The position numbers were made by a program, and so were the translations under genes. Below, in pieces: positions 51,331-58,158 of a stretch of DNA of 64,000 bases. How positions within the stretch are numbered: position 1 is the stretch's first letter; the number at the start of each line of letters is the position of its first letter. The notes under the pieces were generated by a model. That model was not told the origin of the DNA. It searched no databases and worked only from the letters and a program-made list of their open reading frames with translations. Source of the DNA: Duganella sp. BuS-21 (lineage in GTDB: Bacteria; Pseudomonadota; Gammaproteobacteria; Burkholderiales; Burkholderiaceae_D); assembly GCA_041874725.1 (NCBI GenBank), contig CP097466.1:2604001-2668000 (forward strand), given 5' to 3'.

Positions 51331-52401
51331 ATGCGACACTTCCTTTCCGCAGCAGTCATGATCCTCAGCGTCATCGCCCTCCCTAACGCCAGCGCGCAGC
51401 AGTCGCCCGCGTTGAGCGCCGCCGACAAGGCCGCCGCCGTCGACTTGCTGGCGCAACGCCTGTCTGGCAAATATGTTTACGCGGACGAGGGCAATAAGAT
51501 GGCCGCCGCCGTCCGCGATCATTTGCTCAAGGGCGATTACGAGAAGGTGGCGACGGATGCGGAATTCGCGGACTTGCTGACGACCCATCTCCAGGCTGCG
51601 CATCCGGACAAACACTTGAGCATCCGCCACATCCCCAATGCGCTACCTGATCGGCCTCGTCCCTCACTCACCCGGGGCGTGCCTGCCGAGATGCGGCAGC
51701 GTATGACCGAAGTGGGGCAATACCTGAATTTCGCTTTTGAAAAGGTAGAGCGCCTACCTGGCAATATCATGTACCTCAAGCTCAACGGCTTCTTTGAAGC
51801 GGAGGTCGGCAGAGCCGCCGCGACGGCCGCGATGAATCTGGCAGCCAACGGCAACGCCATGATCATCGACCTGCGCGACAACGGTGGCGGCGACCCGCGC
51901 ATGGTCGCCTACGTGGCAAGTTACCTGCTTGGCGATAAGAAGGTGCATCTGTCGGACATCTACTTCCGCGCTGAGAATGAAACCAATTCGTTCTGGAGTG
52001 ATCCTGCCGTTCCAGGCGTGCGCTTTGGCCCGGACAAGCCAGTTTATGTATTGACCAGCGGCGAAACTTTTTCTGCCGCCGAAGATTTTACGTACAACCT
52101 CCAGGCGATCAAGCGTATTACGGTCGTTGGCGGCACAACCGGAGGTGGGGCGCATCCGATCCAGCCGTTCCGGGTCAGTCCTAACTTGGTCGCCGTGATA
52201 CCGGTGGGACGATCAATCAACCTGATTACCAAAGGCGATTGGGAAGGAAGCGGCGTTAAACCCGATGTGGCCATTGCCGCAGACAAGGCCATGACCAAAG
52301 CAAATGCCTTGGCCTTGCGACAGGTTCTGCCGAAGATCGACAATCCGCACGAGCGGGCGATGCTTGAGAAAACGCTCGCCGAGTTGGAATCGGCTTTGTA
52401 G
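51331..52401 (+). CDS. S41 family (tail-specific-like) peptidase
   Basis: A 356-residue secreted serine peptidase. The start at 51331 (MRHFLSAAVMILSVIALPNASAQ, a signal peptide) is supported by GGAG upstream. Catalytic motifs are MIIDLRDNGGGDPRMVAYVAS, then the nucleophile Ser in TSGETFSAAEDFTYNLQ near residue 245, and VVGGTTGGGAHPIQPF. This is the retinoid-binding-protein-like branch of S41. It has no PDZ domain. It follows the sensor kinase by 29 bases and could share its transcript. Confidence 0.88.
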   Translation: MRHFLSAAVMILSVIALPNASAQQSPALSAADKAAAVDLLAQRLSGKYVYADEGNKMAAAVRDHLLKGDYEKVATDAEFADLLTTHLQAAHPDKHLSIRHIPNALPDRPRPSLTRGVPAEMRQRMTEVGQYLNFAFEKVERLPGNIMYLKLNGFFEAEVGRAAATAAMNLAANGNAMIIDLRDNGGGDPRMVAYVASYLLGDKKVHLSDIYFRAENETNSFWSDPAVPGVRFGPDKPVYVLTSGETFSAAEDFTYNLQAIKRITVVGGTTGGGAHPIQPFRVSPNLVAVIPVGRSINLITKGDWEGSGVKPDVAIAADKAMTKANALALRQVLPKIDNPHERAMLEKTLAELESAL

Positions 52402-52559
52402 ATCTCGCCGCGCGCCACCCGGTCAGGTACGGCGCCGATTATTGCGCGCCGACCGACGAGGCCCAAGCCGCCACCAACATCATCGTCGCAAATGAAAAGG
52501 CATGTGGCGGCTTCCCGGTAACCCAGCGCAGATGCGCAATTGAGGCGATATGAACCATG

Positions 52560-52883
52560 TGTGTTGATTTGCAGTGAAGTCTGACCCAGTTTGCCGCATA
52601 TTTTGCAAACCGAACTGACCCACGTTTAAGACACAATCCCGCTCATCACATTGAGCGGGGAATTGGAGTGATCGACGTGGCATTACTAGGCATTATTCGA
52701 CGCTGGCACATTCGCGACCAGGTCCCATTGAGAGAGATCGCCAGGCGACTGGGCATCTCCAGAAACACCGTCCGGCGCCACCTGCGCTCCGGAACCATAG
52801 AGCCAGCCTACGCTGAGCGGTCTTCCACACGCGCCATCGACAAATACGCGTTCCAACTTTCAGCACGCCTCAAGTCTGAGTGA
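52560..52883 (+). mobile_element. Truncated IS21-family element (left end and istA fragment)
   Basis: 52560-52667 contains repeated CTGACCCA words (AGTCTGACCCAG and GAACTGACCCAC), typical of IS21 terminal repeats. A GTG at 52668 then opens a frame for the IstA N-terminus. The element stops abruptly about 52880, just before the terminator of the DEAD-box gene. No istB or right end is present, so this is a remnant. Confidence 0.65.
52668..52883 (+). pseudogene. istA: IS21 transposase IstA, N-terminal fragment
   Basis: 71 residues remain of a protein normally about 500 long. The visible part is the N-terminal helix-turn-helix (LLGIIRRWHIRDQVPLREIARRLGISRNTVRRHLRSG) that binds the element ends. 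The frame ends in SARLKSE at a junction with local sequence. The DDE catalytic domain is missing. Confidence 0.75.
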
Positions 52884-52907
52884 TCGCACGGTAAGACTAA
52901 GCCGCCC

Positions 52908-52942
52908 AAAAAAATGGCCCCGAATCGCTTCGGGGCCATTTT
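52908..52942 (-). terminator. Bidirectional intrinsic terminator of the DEAD-box helicase gene
   Basis: AAAATGGCCCCGAA (52911-52924) and TTCGGGGCCATTTT (52929-52942) form a perfect 14-bp stem with a TCGC loop. Seven A precede it on the plus strand, giving T7 on the minus strand. It is placed 22 bases past the helicase stop. Confidence 0.88.
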
Positions 52943-52963
52943 GCTATCTGCTAGCGGACCGGA

Positions 52964-54394
52964 TTAGCGGTCGCCGTAGGTGCGGCGTGCGCCGTCGGTG
53001 CTGCGTGGGTTGCTGCCTTTGTAGCCGCCGCCCTTGTAGCCTTCGCCGGTGCCCGAGCCTTCGCGGCGCGGGGCGCCGCTGGTGCTGCCTGGCTTGCTGA
53101 ACGAACGCTGGCCTGGCTTGGCGCCGCCACGGTTGTCGCCCGGCTTCCAGCCGCCTGGACGCGAGGTCGAGCGTGGTGCCGAACCGGATTTCTTCGGCTC
53201 GTAACCTTCAACCACGTTCACCGGAATCAGCTGCTTGGTGAAACGTTCGATGCGCTTGACGTTCATGCCTTCAGCGTGGTTCACCAGCGAGATCGCCAGG
53301 CCATCGCGGCCAGCGCGGCCGGTACGGCCGATGCGGTGGACGTAATCTTCCGGGAACTTCGGCAGGTCGTAGTTGAACACGTGGGTGATGGTCGGCACGT
53401 CGATACCGCGCGCGGCAACGTCGGTGGCGATCAGGATCTTCACCGAACCGCGGCGCAGGCTGTCCAGGGTGCGGTTACGCGCGCCCTGGTGCATGTCGCC
53501 GTGCAGTGCGGCAGCCGAGAAACCGGCGATGTTCAGACGGTCGGCGATGGTGTCGGCGTCACGCTTGGTGGCGGTGAACACCACGGCCTGATCCAGCGAT
53601 TCGTCGCGCAGCAGGTGGTCCAGCAGGCGATTCTTGTGCGACAGGTCGTCGACGAAGTGTACGCGCTGGGTGATGTTTTCGTGCTTGTTGGCCGCGCTCA
53701 GGATCTGGATGACTTGCGGATCCTTGGTGATGCGACGTGCCATGTTGCCGACGACGCCGTCCAGCGTGGCCGAGAACAGCATGGTCTGGCGGGTCGACGG
53801 GGTCGCTGCGACGATTTTTTCGATGTCGTCGATGAAACCCATGTCCAGCATGCGGTCGGCTTCGTCCAGCACCAGGATTTCCAGTTGCGAGAAGTCGATC
53901 TTGCCCGATTCCATGTGGTCGATCAGACGGCCAGGGGTAGCGACCAGGATCTCAGGATTCTTGGCCAGCAGTTGCATCTGCTTAGGGTAAGGCATACCGC
54001 CCAGGATCGACACGGCCTTGATGCGGCGCAGGTTGACGCTGTACTTGTCGGTATTGGTGGTGACTTGCAGGGCCAGTTCGCGGGTTGGGGTCAACACCAG
54101 CATTTTTGGCTGTGCAGCTTTGAAACGTGGGCGCTCGCCACGGGCACGGGCGGCTTGCATTTCTTGATTTGGAGTCTTGCCGGCGCTGGCCGGGTCGATC
54201 TCGGACAAACGGTGCAACGACGGCAGCATGAACGCTGCAGTCTTGCCGGAACCGGTTTGCGAGGAAACCAACAAGTCCTTGCCTGCGATCGCTGCAGGAA
54301 TTGCCTGCTGTTGAACGGTGGTCGGCGCGGTGTAGCCGGCGTCGGTCAGGGCTTGAATGAGGGACGTGTTGAGACCAAGTGCTTCAAATGTCAT
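52964..54394 (-). CDS. rhlE: DEAD-box RNA helicase, RhlE-like
   Basis: The 476-residue product from ATG 54394 shows the full DEAD-box set: Q motif with TPTTVQQQAIP, motif I SSQTGSGKT, Ia PTRELALQ, Ib TPGRL, II VLDEADRMLDMGF, III SATLD, IV to VI including ATDVAARGIDVP and HRIGRTGRAGRDG. The C-terminal ~110 residues are a basic Gly/Ser/Arg-rich tail for RNA binding. It probably remodels RNA in ribosome assembly or decay. The 5' leader is AT-rich and long enough for cold-type control, but no specific element was found. Confidence 0.93.
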   Translation of the reverse strand: MTFEALGLNTSLIQALTDAGYTAPTTVQQQAIPAAIAGKDLLVSSQTGSGKTAAFMLPSLHRLSEIDPASAGKTPNQEMQAARARGERPRFKAAQPKMLVLTPTRELALQVTTNTDKYSVNLRRIKAVSILGGMPYPKQMQLLAKNPEILVATPGRLIDHMESGKIDFSQLEILVLDEADRMLDMGFIDDIEKIVAATPSTRQTMLFSATLDGVVGNMARRITKDPQVIQILSAANKHENITQRVHFVDDLSHKNRLLDHLLRDESLDQAVVFTATKRDADTIADRLNIAGFSAAALHGDMHQGARNRTLDSLRRGSVKILIATDVAARGIDVPTITHVFNYDLPKFPEDYVHRIGRTGRAGRDGLAISLVNHAEGMNVKRIERFTKQLIPVNVVEGYEPKKSGSAPRSTSRPGGWKPGDNRGGAKPGQRSFSKPGSTSGAPRREGSGTGEGYKGGGYKGSNPRSTDGARRTYGDR

Positions 54395-54698
54395 GCTGTT
54401 CTTTCGTAAAAACCAGCGTTGCCGCAAATACGGAACGCGAAATAGCAACGCCTACCAAAACGAAATGACTCAATCAAAATCGAAAGAAATTTCGGCACAA
54501 AAGCTTTGCGCCGGGACGGTGTCAGAATGTCGACACCAGAGGCGGGAGGGCTTTATTAGGCATCAGAATGATGCGCTGAGGCTTGCGATGCTGCTAAAAA
54601 TACTTGCTGGACTGATGTATCAGTGCTAGCCCGCTATTATGCACTAGTTTCTCCATCTTGTATAGGCGAGCGTATGTTGTTCAAGGCATAATACGAAA
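54395..54698. other. Divergent promoter/leader region without recognised gene
   Basis: About 300 bases between the helicase and HlyD genes. It contains the AT-rich helicase leader and, next to 54699, CATAAT as a possible -10 for the adaptor gene. I see no peptide-precursor gene here. Confidence 0.45.
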
Positions 54699-55973
54699 AT
54701 GAGTGAAGAAACCGACTTCCCCGCCCGCGTTCCCGAGTCGTTGCGCAGCTTCGATCACCATGTGGCGCGCGTCAGCTGGCGTGCCTGGGCCGCGCTTGGC
54801 GGACTGGGCGCCGTCATCCTGGTGGTGATCGTCTGGAGTGTGCTGGGCGATATTCCGACGCGCGTGGCCGGCAGTTGCATCGTCATGCAGCCGCAAGGCG
54901 TGAGCGACGTCACGGCCGACATGGCCGGCCAGATCACGAGCGTACTGGTGCAGCCGGGCGCGCTGGTGACGGCGGGGCAGGAGGTGGCGGTGGTGGCCAC
55001 GCCGGAGCTGTCCGAGCGCATCGCTTCCGCCCGCATTCATCTGGCCGACCTCGATGCGCAGGCCGAAGCGGCGCGCAATGAGGCGCGGCGCAGCACGCGC
55101 CTGAACCAGGATTCACTGGCCGAGCAGCGCAGCGCGCTGGCCTTGCGCATCGCCGGCGACCGCAAGCGCATCGCCATCCTGGAACAGCAGATGGAACTGG
55201 ACCAGCGCCTGCGTGCGGATGGTTTGATCACCAAGCGCGCTGCGGCGCAGACGCCTCTGGATTTGGCCGACGCCCGCGCCGGCCTGGAAGATAGCCAGCG
55301 CAAGCTGCGGGAGCTCGATAAGCGCGGCGCCGACTACGCCCGCTCCAGCGTCGCCAGCCTGGCCAAGCTGGAGCTGCAGATCGCCGATGCGCGTCGCGAG
55401 TTGTCCGGGCTGGAGACGCAGGGGCGCTCGGTCACGCATTTACGTAGCCCGGTGGCGGGGCGGGTGGTGGAGATCAAGGTTGCTATCGACAGCGCCGTGC
55501 GGCGCGATACGGCGGTGCTCAGCATTGAGCGGGTGGATGCTGGCGCTGCCGCGCTGGAGGCGGTGATGTATGTGTCGGCGGCCGATGGCAAGAAGATATC
55601 GGCGCTGGATGCGGTGGAAATCATACCCGGCCATGCGCGCCGTTATGAGCATGGCGTACTGCAGGCCAGCGTGAAGTCGACGTCGGCGTATCCGGCCACG
55701 CCGCAGGGGCTGACCAATACCATTACCAATCCAGAGCTGATGCGCGAGCTGGCGCGCGGCACGGCGACCTATGCGGTGCGGATTGCGCTGACACGCGATC
55801 CGGTGCCGACGGCTGCGGCGCGCAATCCCTATTTATGGTCGGCGGCCGCCGGGCGGGAGCTGCCGCTCAGCAGCGGCACCTTATGCCAGGGCGAGATTCT
55901 GGTGCATCACGAAAAGCCTATTAGCCTGGTGCTGCCGATTTTCCGCAGCACCGTCAGCGGCCACGGGACTTGA
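54699..55973 (+). CDS. HlyD-type adaptor of an NHLM/NHLP peptide export system
   Basis: A 424-residue membrane-fusion protein: one membrane segment (WAALGGLGAVILVVIVWSVL), the lipoyl-like half VTADMAGQITSVLVQPGALVTAGQEVAVVATPEL, a long coiled coil, and the second lipoyl half VTHLRSPVAGRVVEIKV. The C-terminal pattern (TPQGLTNTITNPELMRELARG, LCQGEILVHHEKPI) matches the NHLM bacteriocin-system HlyD class. It is on the opposite strand from the other export genes and convergent with the TolC-like gene. A second adaptor of the same class lies at 63190-64000. Confidence 0.82.
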   Translation: MSEETDFPARVPESLRSFDHHVARVSWRAWAALGGLGAVILVVIVWSVLGDIPTRVAGSCIVMQPQGVSDVTADMAGQITSVLVQPGALVTAGQEVAVVATPELSERIASARIHLADLDAQAEAARNEARRSTRLNQDSLAEQRSALALRIAGDRKRIAILEQQMELDQRLRADGLITKRAAAQTPLDLADARAGLEDSQRKLRELDKRGADYARSSVASLAKLELQIADARRELSGLETQGRSVTHLRSPVAGRVVEIKVAIDSAVRRDTAVLSIERVDAGAAALEAVMYVSAADGKKISALDAVEIIPGHARRYEHGVLQASVKSTSAYPATPQGLTNTITNPELMRELARGTATYAVRIALTRDPVPTAAARNPYLWSAAAGRELPLSSGTLCQGEILVHHEKPISLVLPIFRSTVSGHGT

Positions 55974-55980
55974 CCCCGTC

Positions 55981-56062
55981 GTTCTCGCGCAGGCGGGAAC
56001 CCATAGAACGTGTGCGCTGCCGCAACGCCGACGTTTGATAGGTTCCCGCTTTCGCGGGAACC
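55981..56062. repeat. Pair of REP-like hairpins between convergent export genes
   Basis: GTTCTCGC/GCGGGAAC (55981-55988 with 55993-56000) and GGTTCCCGC/GCGGGAACC (56041-56049 with 56054-56062) are two related hairpins in inverted order. They resemble short extragenic palindromes with GGGAAC arms common in betaproteobacteria. They may end both convergent transcripts. Confidence 0.65.
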
Positions 56063-56069
56063 AAGGGGG

Positions 56070-57608
56070 TTAGGGTAGCAGCTCGTCCAGCGCCACCGAG
56101 AGCGTGCCGTCGGGCGCGGTGCGCAGCAGTGCGCCGCTTTCGTACAGGATTTGCGCGCGCGCCAGCGCGTAGCCTTGCTGGTACTGCAGCCGCGCCAGGA
56201 TGGCGTTGTTCAGGCGATCCTCCACATTCAGCACATCGATCAGCGTCGCGCTGCCCAACTGGCGTTTGGTCAGCGTATCCCTGAGCGCCGCCCGATAGCG
56301 TTCGATGGTCTGTTCCGACGCGCGCAGCTGCGCCACATAGCTGTGGTAGCCCAGGTAGGCCGCCGCCACATTTCCCTGCACCGTCTGTTCCTGCGTCGAA
56401 CGGCGCACGCGCGCACTGTCGGCGTTGGCGGCTGCCGTGCGCAGCGCGCCGTTGTTGGCGGAATTTTCCAGCGGCAGTTGCACCGACAACCTGGCCGCCA
56501 CGCCCGGACCGGCGCGGTGCGAGGTCGGATCGAAGGCGGCCGACACCGGCCGCGCGCCTTCGCGCAGGCCGGCGTAGTAGGCCGACAGGTCGAGATCGAC
56601 CACCGGCTGGTTGTTACTGCGCGCTGCCGCCAGCCGTTCGGCCATTGCCTGTTCGCGCAGGCGCAGGGCGGCCAGGTCGGCGCGGCGTTCCATAGCTTGC
56701 GGCCCCAATGCTTCGAGTCCCGGCGCGGCGGCGCGTTCGGGCAGCGCTTCGATCGGCGGCGGCAACTGCTCGGTTTCCAGCGCGCCCATGCCATAGAGCC
56801 GGCCCAGCGCATAGCGGCCGTCGCGGGCGCGCTGCTGGGCGCCGATGCGGGCCGTTTCGCGTTCGGTCATGGCGGCGGTCAGCAGGTTGAGTTCAGCTGG
56901 TGGCAGTTCATCCTCGGCCACCAGCTTTTCCGTTTCGCGCCGCAGTTGTTGCATGCGCGCTTCGGCGCCGCGCGCCACATCGGCGGCGGCCACGCGGGCG
57001 GCCCAGTCCCAATAGGCTTGTACGACACCCAGCACGGCGCGCGCCACTACTTGCTCGGTGTCGCGGCGTGCCGCCACGGCTTCCAGTTCGGTGGCGTTGC
57101 GCGCGGCCAGCTGGTCGCGGCCGGGATTTTTACGCAGCGGCACGCGCACGGTGAAGGTCAAGCGGTCGCTGGTCTGGCGCGGAATGTTTTGCGCTTCCTG
57201 CACGTTGTCGGCAGCGCGGGTCAGCGCGTAGGCGCCGCTCAGTTGCACGCCGGAGTCGAGCTGGCGCGCGGCGCCCAGCGTGACGGCATTGGCGTCGACC
57301 AGTTGGTCGGCGCCGGCGGCCAGCGCTCTGGCGCGTTCGTCGGCGCGCAGCGGACGGCGGTCGCGCGTGCCGCCCAGCGTGGTGCTGGTGACCAGGTCGA
57401 ACGGCGCGCGGCTGGACAGTGCTATGCCTTGCGCGGCGCTTTCGGTGTAGCGCTGCAGTTCGATTTCGGGACTGCGTTCAAGCACCAGGCGGATCGCGGC
57501 GCGCAGGTCCAGCGTTGGCGGCAGCTCCTGGGCCGTGGCGCCAGGGGACAGCAGCGCCGCGCTGAGCAACGCAGCGGCCCGCCGAATGGGGAAGCGGAAG
57601 GTATGCAC
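56070..57608 (-). CDS. TolC-family outer-membrane efflux protein
   Basis: A 512-residue protein with a signal peptide (AALLSAALLSPGATAQ). Two repeats of the OEP fold are visible: LDLRAAIRLVLERSPEIELQRY with SGVQLSGAYALTRA, and LAALRLREQAMAERLAAARSNNQPVVDLDLSAYY with TLTKRQLGSATLIDVLNVEDRLN. It should form the outer-membrane channel of the type I-like exporter. It starts one base after the cyclic-nucleotide-binding gene stop, so it belongs to that operon. Confidence 0.88.
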   Translation of the reverse strand: MHTFRFPIRRAAALLSAALLSPGATAQELPPTLDLRAAIRLVLERSPEIELQRYTESAAQGIALSSRAPFDLVTSTTLGGTRDRRPLRADERARALAAGADQLVDANAVTLGAARQLDSGVQLSGAYALTRAADNVQEAQNIPRQTSDRLTFTVRVPLRKNPGRDQLAARNATELEAVAARRDTEQVVARAVLGVVQAYWDWAARVAAADVARGAEARMQQLRRETEKLVAEDELPPAELNLLTAAMTERETARIGAQQRARDGRYALGRLYGMGALETEQLPPPIEALPERAAAPGLEALGPQAMERRADLAALRLREQAMAERLAAARSNNQPVVDLDLSAYYAGLREGARPVSAAFDPTSHRAGPGVAARLSVQLPLENSANNGALRTAAANADSARVRRSTQEQTVQGNVAAAYLGYHSYVAQLRASEQTIERYRAALRDTLTKRQLGSATLIDVLNVEDRLNNAILARLQYQQGYALARAQILYESGALLRTAPDGTLSVALDELLP

Positions 57609-57609
57609 G

Positions 57610-58137
57610 TTAGCTGGCCAACCGTTTCAGCAGGCGGTCGAAGCGGGCGCCGGCCAGGTGCAGCTTGTCGACCAGCTCCTCGTTGATTTCCTCCAGCTGC
57701 GGCTTGGACGGATCGGTTGCCGCGCCATAGCCGAAGCGGCGCGTGGTCTGGCGCACGCGGTCCGACAGGAACATCGACAGCGCACGGTAGAAGCGCGCGG
57801 CAAACGCGTGGTCCGCCTCCAGCTTGGCGCGCAGCACGGCGTGCGACAGGCGCAGTGCCGAGGCGCCGGGCTGGGCCAGCACCGAGGCCGTGGTGCGGGC
57901 CGGATCGACCAGCGACATTTCGCCGATGATTTCACCGCTGCCGAGTTCCGTGATCAACTTGCCGTCGCCGGTCAGCACCGAGAAGGCGCCGTCGAGCACG
58001 AAGTAGACGTTGTCGACCTTGCTGTCGAAGGCGATCAGCTCGGCGCCGGCCGGATAGCGCACCTGCTCGCCGGTCTGCGCCAACCACTCGACGTCCTGGT
58101 CCTGCAGCTCGCTGAGGATGAACAATACTTTACGCAT
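57610..58137 (-). CDS. Cyclic nucleotide-binding domain protein of the export cluster
   Basis: A 175-residue soluble protein. Residues ~25-115 form a cNMP-binding beta-roll: VRYPAGAELIAFDSKVDNVYFVLDGAF, then the phosphate-binding-cassette-like LGSGEIIGEMSLVDPARTTASVLA. The Arg of the usual cassette is present in the PART segment. Similar proteins are associated with bacteriocin-type NHLM transport loci. No DNA-binding domain follows; the rest is helical. It may regulate the exporter, mechanism unknown. Confidence 0.82.
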   Translation of the reverse strand: MRKVLFILSELQDQDVEWLAQTGEQVRYPAGAELIAFDSKVDNVYFVLDGAFSVLTGDGKLITELGSGEIIGEMSLVDPARTTASVLAQPGASALRLSHAVLRAKLEADHAFAARFYRALSMFLSDRVRQTTRRFGYGAATDPSKPQLEEINEELVDKLHLAGARFDRLLKRLAS

Positions 58138-58158
58138 GCGGGGTTCCTGGTGTTGAAA

